From a virus, in the IMG/VR virus record IMGVR_UViG_3300043419_000402, positions 1 through 29,793 of that record: DNA of 29,793 bases; one strand, written 5' to 3'. Position 1 is the stretch's first letter; each line of letters opens with the position of its first letter. The position numbers and the translations under genes are program-made. Below the pieces are notes generated by a model. The model searched no databases, was not told the DNA's origin, and saw nothing but the letters and a program-made list of their open reading frames with translations. Positions 21,889-28,949 of the stretch are shown in pieces.

Positions 21889-22070
21889 TCGATAAGTCAG
21901 ACAAATTGAAATCTCAGATCATGCTGAACATAGGTGAGAACTCTTTCACTCTATTACATTCAGACGATCTGGATCTCCTTGAGGTATACTTGGTGCTCTC
22001 AGCAGCCCTAGATTACATCGAGGATGAAGCAGAAGCTATCTCTCGTCGAGAAGGTAGTTATTTACAGTGA
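21885..22070 (+). CDS. Hypothetical protein, 61 aa
   Basis: The start is GTG in a GTGA overlap with the endonuclease stop, with GAGGGG upstream. The product is MIDKSDKLKSQIMLNIGENS followed by an acidic helical half (DDLDLLEVYLVLSAALDYIE, DEAEAISRREG). It is coupled to the endonuclease gene; no family recognised. Confidence 0.55.
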   Translation: MIDKSDKLKSQIMLNIGENSFTLLHSDDLDLLEVYLVLSAALDYIEDEAEAISRREGSYLQ

Positions 22071-22202
22071 TAGAATCAGCTTGATCCAACACCTCTTATG
22101 AAAGTAGGAGAAGGCCCGAAAGGGCGGCAGTGTTCCTGTAGTATGGTAAGCAGGGTTTAACTAACGAGGCGAAAGCCCAATCCTAGAAAAGGAAAAGAAA
22201 GT
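22071..22202 (+). promoter_or_regulatory. Structured leader of the ssDNA-binding protein gene
   Basis: There is no convincing gene in these 132 bases. Two GAAA-tetraloop hairpins are present: GCCC GAAA GGGC (22114-22125) and GGC GAAA GCC (about 22168-22177). The second lies 16 or more bases before the AAAGGAAAAGAAAGT leader of the next gene. It may be a translational control element, for example for autoregulation by the ssDNA-binding protein. Confidence 0.45.
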
Positions 22203-22622
22203 ATGTCAGATCTCAAAGCAGTAAAAATTAACGGTGAGTTGTTCTGGTCTAAGTGGATGGCTGAATTCAACACAGCATTCAACACCGACAATGATCGCTA
22301 CGAATGCACCATCGGTAACATCTCCGATGACGATGCAGCGAAGCTCACAGGCTTAGGCATCAAAGTGAAGCACAAGGATGCTATGGGTAACTTCATTGTC
22401 GCTAAGAGCAAGTACTTGTTCAAGCCTACTGACGATAAGCTCCAAGAAGTGCCTATCGAGTCTCTCGGTAACGGTTCTAAGTGCGTAGCCATCGTAGGCT
22501 CGTACACACACCGTATGTCAGCTAAACACGGTAATGCTCCATCGCTGAAGACAATCATGGTCACTGAAGTGAAGACTTACGTGCCTGAGACTACAACAGG
22601 CGAAGATGACGACGCCCTCTAA
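22203..22622 (+). CDS. Single-stranded DNA-binding protein (T7 gp2.5-like)
   Basis: The product is 139 aa. It has alternating strands (AVKINGELFWSKWMAEFNTA, GNFIVAKSKYLFKP, CVAIVGSYTHRM, LKTIMVTEVKTYVPE) consistent with an OB fold. It ends with an acidic tail and a hydrophobic last residue (TTTGEDDDAL), as in phage and bacterial SSBs where the tail recruits partners. It would coat ssDNA at the fork and aid recombination. It lies between the polymerase and the exonuclease. Its gene overlaps the exonuclease start by 17 bases. Identification rests on fold pattern, tail and context. Confidence 0.7.
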   Translation: MSDLKAVKINGELFWSKWMAEFNTAFNTDNDRYECTIGNISDDDAAKLTGLGIKVKHKDAMGNFIVAKSKYLFKPTDDKLQEVPIESLGNGSKCVAIVGSYTHRMSAKHGNAPSLKTIMVTEVKTYVPETTTGEDDDAL

Positions 22623-23334
22623 TGAGCGTCCTAAGTTAGCCATCATCGACGCTGACATCATAACCTATCGTGTTGGGTTTGCCAGTGAAGACGTTGATGA
22701 GGCTATCTGTTTGGCTCGTGTGACTCAGTTAGTTCATGAGATTGTTTTCGATGACTTGAAGTGTGATGACTACAAAGCGTACATCACAGGTCGAGGAAAC
22801 TTTCGCAATGAGATAGCAGTCACTGAGCCTTACAAAGGGAACAGGAAGGATGCTAAGAGGCCAGTGCATTACGAAGCTATCAGACACCATCTCCAGCGCC
22901 TAGGGGCAGAACTGGTTGAAGGTCAAGAAGCAGACGATGCAGTGGCTATCGAGGCAACTAAGACGGGTGGGTGGATTGTCTCCATTGACAAAGACCTAGA
23001 TCAAGTCGCTGGTTGGCACTACAACTTTGTGAAGCATGAGGAATACTACGTTACTGAGGAGCAAGGTCTTCGTAACTTATTCACACAGGTGCTCACAGGA
23101 GATCGTATTGACAACATCATTGGCTTGAAAGGCATTGGGCCTAAGAAGGCAGAGAAGCTTCTTAAAGATTGTAAAACTGCAAGGGAATACTATGACGCTT
23201 GTCTCAAAGCTTACGATGGTAATCAACTTCGTGTCGATGAAAACTTGATGTTGCTATGGCTACGAAGAACACCAAACCAAACGTGCCCTCATCTTTCTAT
23301 TTTGTTGGGTGTCAATGGACAGTCAAGTACGTAG
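22606..23334 (+). CDS. 5'-3' exonuclease (T7 gp6-like, FEN family)
   Basis: The product is 242 aa. Acidic metal ligands lie in LAIIDADIITYRVG (Asp15, Asp17), VEGQEADDAVAIEA (Glu108, Asp110, Asp111), VSIDKDLDQV (Asp128, Asp130) and LTGDRIDNI (Asp166, Asp169). The helix-hairpin-helix, IGLKGIGPKKAEKLL (about 172-186), binds DNA. It would remove primers and degrade host DNA. The C-terminal LMLLWLRRTP is typical of phage exonucleases. Its 3' end overlaps the metallopeptidase-like gene by 79 bases, which is unusually long. Confidence 0.9.
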   Translation: MTTPSNERPKLAIIDADIITYRVGFASEDVDEAICLARVTQLVHEIVFDDLKCDDYKAYITGRGNFRNEIAVTEPYKGNRKDAKRPVHYEAIRHHLQRLGAELVEGQEADDAVAIEATKTGGWIVSIDKDLDQVAGWHYNFVKHEEYYVTEEQGLRNLFTQVLTGDRIDNIIGLKGIGPKKAEKLLKDCKTAREYYDACLKAYDGNQLRVDENLMLLWLRRTPNQTCPHLSILLGVNGQSST

Positions 23335-23552
23335 AGGACTTGAGCGAGTACGGTAAATGTGATTGTGCTACATTCATGATTTATCTTCGCTCAGGTATGA
23401 ACAAGAACTTCACCGAACAGACATTCTGCCATGAACTCGTCCACGCTATCATGTTCGCTATGGGACATACTAACCACGATGAGATCTTCGTAGATGCCTT
23501 CGGTGCTCTACTTCATCAATACGAACGGACTAGGATAAATGGTAACTCGTAA
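23256..23552 (+). CDS. HExxH metallopeptidase-like protein, 98 aa
   Basis: The product is MATKNTKPNVPSSFYFVGCQ, a beta-rich middle (WTVKYVEDLSEYGKCDCATF), and then FCHELVHAIMFAMGH with His59, Glu60 and His63 as the HExxH zinc site, followed by HTNHDEIFVDAFGALLH with possible third ligands. HExxH plus a small size recalls minimal phage and SprT/ImmA-like peptidases. No activity is proven. It begins inside the exonuclease gene and ends inside the endonuclease I gene. A protease that cleaves a host or phage factor is one hypothesis. Confidence 0.7.
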   Translation: MATKNTKPNVPSSFYFVGCQWTVKYVEDLSEYGKCDCATFMIYLRSGMNKNFTEQTFCHELVHAIMFAMGHTNHDEIFVDAFGALLHQYERTRINGNS

Positions 23553-23994
23553 GACAACAAGTGACGTAAGAGCTAACGCTATCAGACATGGTTGGCGTAG
23601 CGGCTTAGAGGAGAAGGTTGCTAATGCTCTCACTGAAGCGGGTATCCCTTTCACGTATGAGAAGACCAAAGTTAAGTACATCAAGCCAGCGAGTGAACAC
23701 CAGTACACACCTGACTTCGTACTTGACAACGGTATCATCATCGAGACTAAAGGGTTATTCACTGCTCTAGATCGTCAGAAGCATATGCTCGTTAAGAGGC
23801 AGCATCCTCACTTAGACATTCGTTTCGTATTCTCGAATAGCAAACAGCGTCTAAGTAAGGCATCTCGTACAACGTATGCTATGTGGTGCATTAAAAACGG
23901 GTATATGTACGCTGATAAAGTAATCCCTGAAGATTGGCTTAAAGAACGTAGAAGGAGTGTTAAAGATGGACATAGAATTAATCAAGGAGAATGA
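23539..23994 (+). CDS. Endonuclease I, Holliday junction resolvase (T7 gp3-like)
   Basis: The product is 151 aa, against 149 aa for T7 gp3. Conserved parts are RSGLEEKVANAL, YTPDFVLDNGIIIETKG, KHMLVKRQHP and LDIRFVFSNS. The catalytic set Glu24, Asp59, Glu69 and Lys71 keeps the spacing of T7 Glu20, Asp55, Glu65 and Lys67. The protein resolves branched DNA and breaks down host DNA during phage replication. It overlaps the peptidase-like gene at its 5' end and the next gene at its 3' end. Confidence 0.92.
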   Translation: MVTRKTTSDVRANAIRHGWRSGLEEKVANALTEAGIPFTYEKTKVKYIKPASEHQYTPDFVLDNGIIIETKGLFTALDRQKHMLVKRQHPHLDIRFVFSNSKQRLSKASRTTYAMWCIKNGYMYADKVIPEDWLKERRRSVKDGHRINQGE

Positions 23995-24148
23995 TGATGG
24001 CAGTGCAGACTTCCATATCAACTTGAGTGATCAAGAGCAAGCAGATCTGATTCGCTTTGCCTTCATTGAGATGCTCAAACGAGGAATAGAAGAAGGAAAG
24101 AAGTACGATGTCGAAACTGATAGTTCACTACAAAGATCCCCCGTTTAA
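23966..24148 (+). CDS. Small acidic protein, 60 aa
   Basis: The ATG at 23966 has AAGGAG 8 bases upstream, inside the endonuclease I gene. The product starts MDIELIKENDDGSADFHINL, then SDQEQADLIRFAFIEMLKRG and an acidic end. It resembles small phage proteins with D/E-rich strands followed by a helix. No function recognised. Confidence 0.6.
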   Translation: MDIELIKENDDGSADFHINLSDQEQADLIRFAFIEMLKRGIEEGKKYDVETDSSLQRSPV

Positions 24149-24314
24149 GCCTGACTGGACTGACGGGTGCTACAAAGTCTACGTGACTGACCATCCTAGA
24201 CTAGGGTGTCGTTTAATTACAACATCTAAGGTCATCAGGGATTACGGTGATGGAATCTTTGAGACACAATGGGTGGTGTATCATCCTGTTGACGGAGACT
24301 TCAATGACACTTGA
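24108..24314 (+). CDS. Hypothetical protein, 68 aa
   Basis: The product starts MSKLIVHYKDPPFKPDWTDG, with GGAAAG upstream. It has strand-like segments CYKVYVTDHPRLGCRLITTS and FETQWVVYHP. Beta-rich and neutral. No known family. It overlaps both neighbours. Confidence 0.55.
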   Translation: MSKLIVHYKDPPFKPDWTDGCYKVYVTDHPRLGCRLITTSKVIRDYGDGIFETQWVVYHPVDGDFNDT

Positions 24315-24792
24315 GCAATATTTCCATAACATTGTAAACAAACAAAAGGAACCGACAACTATGTTTGATAATTTGAAAGCACATTTCATGTCCTTATGGA
24401 CTAAGCTTGTAGCCTTCGTAGAAGACCATCCTAAGATCATGGATGATGACTACTGGGCTTTCGAGATGGTGACTCACGAGTGGATTGACGAATGCGGTGT
24501 TGTACATCCTATCAAAGAGACAATCATTATTGAGCCTCATGACACTACTTGGATGGAAGTCCTAGACCGTATCCTAGACGAGATGGGTAAGCACTACGGA
24601 TACAACATCAAAGAGCAAGTGTACTACTCAGTTGAGTTCCCTCTTAATGAAGTCGATGAGCACACTGGTAAGCCCTTCGCAGGTCATGGACGAAGCCTCA
24701 ACGATAAGGTACTTCAGCAGCTCCTGTTGGCCTTCCCTGAGGTCTATGAGACATTCCCGTTCAACAAGCCAACTAAGGATCTCTTCGAATGA
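24304..24792 (+). CDS. Hypothetical protein, 162 aa
   Basis: I chose the ATG at 24304 (GGAG 6 bases upstream, overlapping the previous gene by 11 bases); an internal ATG at 24361 with AAAAGGA upstream is a possible second start giving 143 aa. The product has LKAHFMSLWTKLVAFVEDHP, then an acidic body (ETIIIEPHDTTWMEVLDRIL, YYSVEFPLNEVDEHTG) and LPL-like helices at the end. It has little basic charge and no membrane segment. No family recognised. Confidence 0.6.
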   Translation: MTLEQYFHNIVNKQKEPTTMFDNLKAHFMSLWTKLVAFVEDHPKIMDDDYWAFEMVTHEWIDECGVVHPIKETIIIEPHDTTWMEVLDRILDEMGKHYGYNIKEQVYYSVEFPLNEVDEHTGKPFAGHGRSLNDKVLQQLLLAFPEVYETFPFNKPTKDLFE

Positions 24793-25040
24793 CGCAAGAT
24801 GAAATCATTGAGATGGCTAGACAGGCTGGAATGCGTTTAGATAAACACAATGGCGGCTTTGTAGACGCATCCGAAATTAAACGTTTTGCCAAACTGGTAG
24901 AGGAACGGACAGCAGACAAAGAGCGTGAGGCGTGTGCAAAGTTAGTTGAGGTTTTACCGCCTGTTAGCGAGTATCGACAACTAGAACGTGCCACATTCAA
25001 AGACGCAGCAACGGCAATCCGAGCAAGGGGGCAAGAATGA
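24789..25040 (+). CDS. Hypothetical helical protein, 83 aa
   Basis: The ATG overlaps the preceding stop (ATGA). The product starts MTQDEIIEMARQAGMRLDKH, a pattern common at the N-terminus of unassigned phage proteins, followed by EIKRFAKLVEERTADKERE and a C-terminal AATAIRARGQE. It is charged and helical throughout. Its stop overlaps the phosphoesterase start. Confidence 0.6.
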   Translation: MTQDEIIEMARQAGMRLDKHNGGFVDASEIKRFAKLVEERTADKEREACAKLVEVLPPVSEYRQLERATFKDAATAIRARGQE

Positions 25041-25822
25041 GGATTTTAACAATACCTGATACGCAGTGCAAACCGGATGCCCCACAAGAGCATCTCACAT
25101 GGGCAGGGAAAGCAATCTGTGAGTACCGTCCTGATGTCGTAGTTCACCTCGGTGATCACTGGGACTTCCCTAGTCTCTCAAGCCATGACAAAGCAGGTAG
25201 CAAGTACTTTGAAGGTAAGCGCTACCTAGCTGACGTAGCAGCTGGAAACACAGGGATGCTGACCTTACTGAACCCTCTTCATGCGCTCCAGAAGAACCAG
25301 AAGGAGAACAAACAGAAGGTATACAAGCCTCGTATGGTGTTCTTGAAGGGTAACCATGAGAATCGACTCACGAGGGCTGTGAACAACAACCCCATGCTTG
25401 AAGGTCTACTGACCTACGATGACCTTAACTTGAAAGATTGGGAAGTACATGAATTTTTACATCCTGTTTTTATCAATGGTGTCGGTTTTAACCATTACTG
25501 GCCTGTTGGAGCTATGGGACGCCCTGCTGCTTCTCCTGCCGCTATCATTAGCAAGCTTCATATGTCTTGTGTCGCTGGTCATCAACAAGGTAAACAAATC
25601 GCCTACGGCAAACGTGCTGATGGAAAGCCTATTTGCGCTATTGTTGCTGGCTCTTATTACCTTCATGACGAGGATTATATGGATCAGCTCAGTAACCGCC
25701 ACTGGAGGGGCCTACTGGTGATGAACGAAGTAGAGGACGGACACTTCGATGAGATGTTCTTATCCATTGAATATTTAGAACGAAAGTACTCACATCATGA
25801 AACCAACGCTCAAAGAGATTGA
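25037..25822 (+). CDS. Metallophosphoesterase
   Basis: The product is 261 aa. Motifs in order are ILTIPDTQ (Asp8), VVVHLGDHWDF (Asp40), FLKGNHENRL (Asn106, His107) and SCVAGHQQGK (His182), matching the calcineurin-like metallophosphoesterase scaffold with two-metal ligands. The substrate is not readable; nucleotide or nucleic-acid ends are possible in a phage. It lies between small genes and the nucleotide module, and overlaps the next gene by 26 bases. The length is ordinary for this family. Confidence 0.85.
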   Translation: MRILTIPDTQCKPDAPQEHLTWAGKAICEYRPDVVVHLGDHWDFPSLSSHDKAGSKYFEGKRYLADVAAGNTGMLTLLNPLHALQKNQKENKQKVYKPRMVFLKGNHENRLTRAVNNNPMLEGLLTYDDLNLKDWEVHEFLHPVFINGVGFNHYWPVGAMGRPAASPAAIISKLHMSCVAGHQQGKQIAYGKRADGKPICAIVAGSYYLHDEDYMDQLSNRHWRGLLVMNEVEDGHFDEMFLSIEYLERKYSHHETNAQRD

Positions 25823-26084
25823 GGAGTATATGTCAGGATTGAACGGAACAACAGCTAAAGACCTAGCAATCAAGGGTGCTAATGCTAAACAAGTAAGTGG
25901 AAATCATTACAAGGAGAAAGAAATTCAGCCTTGGGACTACATTTATGCAAATAACATTGGCTATTTTGAGGGAAACTGTGTAAAATACGTGTCCCGCTGG
26001 AAAGACAAGGGCGGTATAGCCGACCTCCAAAAGGCAATCCATTACCTCGAAAAACTAATTGAACTAGAGAAAAGCAAACAATGA
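25797..26084 (+). CDS. DUF3310 protein (T7 gp1.7-like)
   Basis: The product is 95 aa. Residues 30-80 contain KQVSGNHYKEKEIQPWDYIY, YFEGNCVKYVSRWKDKGG and IADLQKAIHYLEKLIE, the DUF3310 signature shared with T7 gp1.7, which phosphorylates dGMP and dTMP. The N-terminal 25 residues are less conserved; an internal ATG at 25830 has GAGGAG only 3 bases upstream, so the start is slightly uncertain. It directly precedes the ribonucleotide reductase, fitting nucleotide supply. Confidence 0.8.
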   Translation: MKPTLKEIEEYMSGLNGTTAKDLAIKGANAKQVSGNHYKEKEIQPWDYIYANNIGYFEGNCVKYVSRWKDKGGIADLQKAIHYLEKLIELEKSKQ

Positions 26085-27988
26085 CAACAATGACCCCCTA
26101 TCAGACCTACATCGCTAAGTCACGCTACAGCCGCTACTTGGACGATAAAGGCCGCCGTGAACACTGGCACGAGACAGCTAAACGCTACTTTGACTTCATG
26201 GAGAGTCACCTAAGTGACAAGCATAACTACACTTTGACACCTGAGTTGCGTAGCCGCTTAGAGAACGCAGTGATCAACTTGGATGTTATGCCTTCGATGC
26301 GTTCAATCATGACCTCAGGTGAGGCTCTGGAGCGTCAGAACGTAGCTGGCTATAACTGTTCATTCCTGCCAATCGACGACCCTAAAGCCTTCGATGAGGC
26401 TATGTACATCCTCCTGTGTGGTACAGGCGTAGGTTTCTCTGTGGAGCGTAAGTATGTCAATCGTTTACCTGAAATTCCTGAGAAGCTTTATGAGTCTAAT
26501 ACTGTGGTTCACGTTAAAGACTCCAAGGAAGGATGGGCAAAGGCTCTCCGTCAGGTCATGGCACTCCTATGGGCTGGCGAAGTCCCTAAGTGGGATGTCT
26601 CTGCTGTGCGTCCTGCTGGCACACGCCTCAAGACGTTCGGGGGACGTGCGAGTGGCCCAGAGCCGTTGGTTGAACTCTTTAAATACGTGGTCGCTAAGTT
26701 TAAAGCTGCCCAAGGGCGCAAGCTCTTCTCGATTGAAGCTCATGATATTCTGTGTAAAATTGGAGAAGTTGTGGTTGTCGGTGGAGTTCGTCGATCAGCG
26801 ATGATCTCTCTGTCTGACTTAGACGATGATCGTATGGCTCACGCTAAAGCTGGTAACTGGTGGGACGGTAACGGGCAACGAGCCTTAGCTAACAACTCGG
26901 CAGTGTATGATGTCAAGCCTGACGTAGGTCAGTTTATGCGTGAATGGAGCAATATTTATGAAAGCCACTCAGGTGAACGTGGAATCTTTAACCGCTATGC
27001 TTCGGAAATTCAAGCATCTAAGAATGGTCGCCGTGTATTGGGCAAAGAATGGGGTACTAACCCTTGTTCTGAAATTATTCTCCGGCCTTACCAATTTTGC
27101 AACCTCAGTTCAGTTATTGTGCGTTCGGGGGATACACTGGAGTCTCTTAAAGAAAAAGTTGCTATTGCGACAATCTTGGGAACCTTCCAATCGACCTTGA
27201 CTAACTTCCCGTATCTTCGTAAGGTGTGGCAGACTAACACTGAAGAAGAGCGTTTGTTGGGTGTCTCCATGACTGGTATCCTAGACAATACATTGCTCAA
27301 CAACGCCTACGACAAAGAGCTGCCAGCACGTTTGGAGGAATTGAAGAATGTCGCTGTGGATACTAATAAGCATCTTGCTGCTGAACTCGGCATCAATGCT
27401 TCTGCTGCGATCACCTGCGTTAAGCCAGAGGGAACGGTTAGTCAGCTTACTGGTACTGCCAGCGGTATTCATCCTCAACACAGTGCTTATTTCATTCGTC
27501 GTGTACGCTCTGATGCCAAAGATCCGATCACTACTTTCTTGAAGGATGCTGGATTCCCTTGGGAGCCTTGTGTGATGAAGCCTGAGTCAACAGCTATCTT
27601 CTCCTTCCCGATGAAGACACCTGAGGGCGCTCGTCTACGTGAGGATTTGAATGCTATTGAACACTTGGACTTGTGGTTGACATTCCAGCGCCACTGGTGT
27701 GAGCATAAACCTTCAGTGACCATCTCAGTCAATGAGAATGAGTGGCCTAAGGTAGGAGCGTGGACATGGGAGAACTTTGATGAGATTACTGGCGTATCGT
27801 ATTTGCCTATGGATGGCGGTACGTATCGACAGGCTCCCTATGAGTCTATCGACGAAGCAACGTACAATTCGATGCTTGTGGAGATGCCTCAGTCGATTGA
27901 TTGGGAAGCGATGAGCGAAGTTACAGATAACGTCGAGGGTGCTCAGATGTTGTCGTGTACTGCTGGAGCTTGTGAGATTGCCTTCTAA
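26081..27988 (+). CDS. nrdJ: Class II (cobalamin-dependent) ribonucleotide reductase
   Basis: The product is 635 aa. It has MRSIMTSGEALERQNVAGYN (with the first active-site Cys in YNCSF), GTGVGFSVERK, WGTNPCSEIIL (radical-bearing Cys near residue 328), FCNLSS, and ITCVKPEGTVSQLTGTASGI. It ends with CTAGAC (Cys626 and Cys631), the redox pair that re-reduces the active site. The pattern is that of monomeric B12-dependent RNRs such as Lactobacillus RtpR and phage relatives. It converts ribonucleotides to deoxyribonucleotides using adenosylcobalamin from the host. No separate NrdB subunit is needed. Start overlaps the DUF3310 stop. Confidence 0.92.
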   Translation: MTTMTPYQTYIAKSRYSRYLDDKGRREHWHETAKRYFDFMESHLSDKHNYTLTPELRSRLENAVINLDVMPSMRSIMTSGEALERQNVAGYNCSFLPIDDPKAFDEAMYILLCGTGVGFSVERKYVNRLPEIPEKLYESNTVVHVKDSKEGWAKALRQVMALLWAGEVPKWDVSAVRPAGTRLKTFGGRASGPEPLVELFKYVVAKFKAAQGRKLFSIEAHDILCKIGEVVVVGGVRRSAMISLSDLDDDRMAHAKAGNWWDGNGQRALANNSAVYDVKPDVGQFMREWSNIYESHSGERGIFNRYASEIQASKNGRRVLGKEWGTNPCSEIILRPYQFCNLSSVIVRSGDTLESLKEKVAIATILGTFQSTLTNFPYLRKVWQTNTEEERLLGVSMTGILDNTLLNNAYDKELPARLEELKNVAVDTNKHLAAELGINASAAITCVKPEGTVSQLTGTASGIHPQHSAYFIRRVRSDAKDPITTFLKDAGFPWEPCVMKPESTAIFSFPMKTPEGARLREDLNAIEHLDLWLTFQRHWCEHKPSVTISVNENEWPKVGAWTWENFDEITGVSYLPMDGGTYRQAPYESIDEATYNSMLVEMPQSIDWEAMSEVTDNVEGAQMLSCTAGACEIAF

Positions 27989-28011
27989 GGTAGTTATCCT
28001 GATGCGGGTGG

Positions 28012-28039
28012 TTGAAATGATCACCTGCTTTCATATTAT
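28012..28039 (+). promoter_or_regulatory. Candidate sigma70 promoter before the 51-aa gene
   Basis: TTGAAA (28012-28017) and TATTAT (28034-28039) are separated by 16 bases, each one base off consensus. They lie 24 bases after the reductase stop, and GGAGG follows at 28051-28055. Confidence 0.6.
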
Positions 28040-28063
28040 CGCTAACGCTTGGAGGCACTGGTA

Positions 28064-28219
28064 ATGAGAGTAGACTTCTCATGGTCTGGAGGCTTTGTAC
28101 TCGGTATTAACCATACTGACCAAGCCATTGTAGAGACAGACGAAGATGAATACGAGATGGCTAGTGCTATCCTGATACATCTAGGCTTCTTCACAGTAGC
28201 AATCTTATTCATAGACTAG
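28064..28219 (+). CDS. Small protein with hydrophobic C-terminus, 51 aa
   Basis: GGAGG lies 8 bases before the ATG. The product starts MRVDFSWSGGFVLGINHTDQ, has an acidic middle (ETDEDEYEMASA) and ends with a membrane segment, ILIHLGFFTVAILFID. It is the last rightward gene, with its own promoter and a terminator 9 bases after its stop. The pattern FVLGI.HT......T.....Y recurs, as far as I recall, in tiny proteins of other tailed phages. Function unknown. Confidence 0.7.
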   Translation: MRVDFSWSGGFVLGINHTDQAIVETDEDEYEMASAILIHLGFFTVAILFID

Positions 28220-28227
28220 AAACAAAG

Positions 28228-28245
28228 AAGCCCCTCACGGGGCTT
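28228..28245. terminator. Strong, probably bidirectional terminator
   Basis: AAGCCCC (28228-28234), loop TCAC, GGGGCTT (28239-28245) followed by TCTCTTTT on the plus side; the opposite strand continues CTTTGTTTC. It separates the rightward genes from the converging leftward lysis genes, so it may stop both. Confidence 0.8.
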
Positions 28246-28267
28246 TCTCTTTTAAGGCTTTACGCCG

Positions 28268-28723
28268 TTAGGCTTTGTGGTATTCCTCTTCAGTGAGGAT
28301 ACCTGCTTTGTATTTATTCTCCGGACGGAAGATAGTCAGTTCTTGTTGTCTCATCTCAGGAGCGAAAGAGATGTGCATCCAACGACCAAACTCATGGATC
28401 ATCTGATCGAACTTGATACCGGCCTTCTTGACTTCCTGACACAGTTGCAGAGGAGTCAGCTTAGAGCTAGAGACATCAATAGCCCATCCATCCATGTGCG
28501 AAGAGACCTTAGAGCCTCCAACAGCCACGTTAACAGCGGGTAGACGCAACCATGAATTGATACGCAGGGGGCCAGTAACGGCTCTCAGTTGCTCTAGTTT
28601 CTGAGCTGCTACCTTCATGTTCTCAAGTTGGACAGTAGATGGTTGATTGTCGATACCGTTACGTACAGCAGTTTCACTGTAGGTCGCCTCTTCAAGAGTA
28701 AAGTGCTCACTCAGTTGCGTCAT
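28268..28723 (-). CDS. Endolysin, peptidase M15 family
   Basis: The ATG at 28723 has GAGGAG 7 bases upstream; a GTG 18 bases earlier has no SD. The product is 151 aa. The zinc site is SSHMDGWAID (His76, Asp83) with EFGRWMHISF (His117), the M15A D-Ala-D-Ala carboxypeptidase or L,D-peptidase signature. NSWLRLPAVN is typical of this family. It would cut peptide cross-links in peptidoglycan at lysis. There is no signal peptide, so it depends on the holin. It is the last gene of the leftward lysis cassette and overlaps the preceding gene by 17 bases. Confidence 0.88.
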   Translation of the reverse strand: MTQLSEHFTLEEATYSETAVRNGIDNQPSTVQLENMKVAAQKLEQLRAVTGPLRINSWLRLPAVNVAVGGSKVSSHMDGWAIDVSSSKLTPLQLCQEVKKAGIKFDQMIHEFGRWMHISFAPEMRQQELTIFRPENKYKAGILTEEEYHKA

Positions 28724-28949
28724 TTGTCTTCTCCTCGTCACCGTTCATTTTGATAGCTGCAAGCCAGCCGATAAAGCCACCGACAATCGTTGAGAATGCA
28801 GGAGCGATAATCGGGAAGATGTCCTTGTTGTCTACAACACTGTTAGGGAGGAACATAGCACCTAACAATGTCACAGTCATAGCGACCATAACGAAAGCTA
28901 GAGTCCTAGCGATCATCCTTGCAATTTCAAATATAACTTGTTCTTTCAT
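28707..28949 (-). CDS. Two-pass membrane protein of the lysis cassette, 80 aa
   Basis: The product has two hydrophobic segments (about 14-34, ARTLAFVMVAMTVTLLGAMF; and 44-66, FPIIAPAFSTIVGGFIGWLA) and a short acidic tail (GDEEKTNDATE). Its ATG overlaps the holin stop (ATGA). Small size, two passes and position between holin and endolysin suggest a second holin or antiholin. No lysis motif can be proven. Confidence 0.6.
   Translation of the reverse strand: MKEQVIFEIARMIARTLAFVMVAMTVTLLGAMFLPNSVVDNKDIFPIIAPAFSTIVGGFIGWLAAIKMNGDEEKTNDATE

Noticed and set aside
22099-22161. 20-codon frame starting MKVGEGPKGRQ
   Set aside because: It overlaps the hairpin and has no SD; the segment is better read as a leader.
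25449-25700. Apparent shift to T-ending codons in the middle of the phosphoesterase gene
   Set aside because: Visible by eye but not quantified; similar patches occur in the polymerase and reductase genes, so it may only reflect conserved cores or chance mosaicism.
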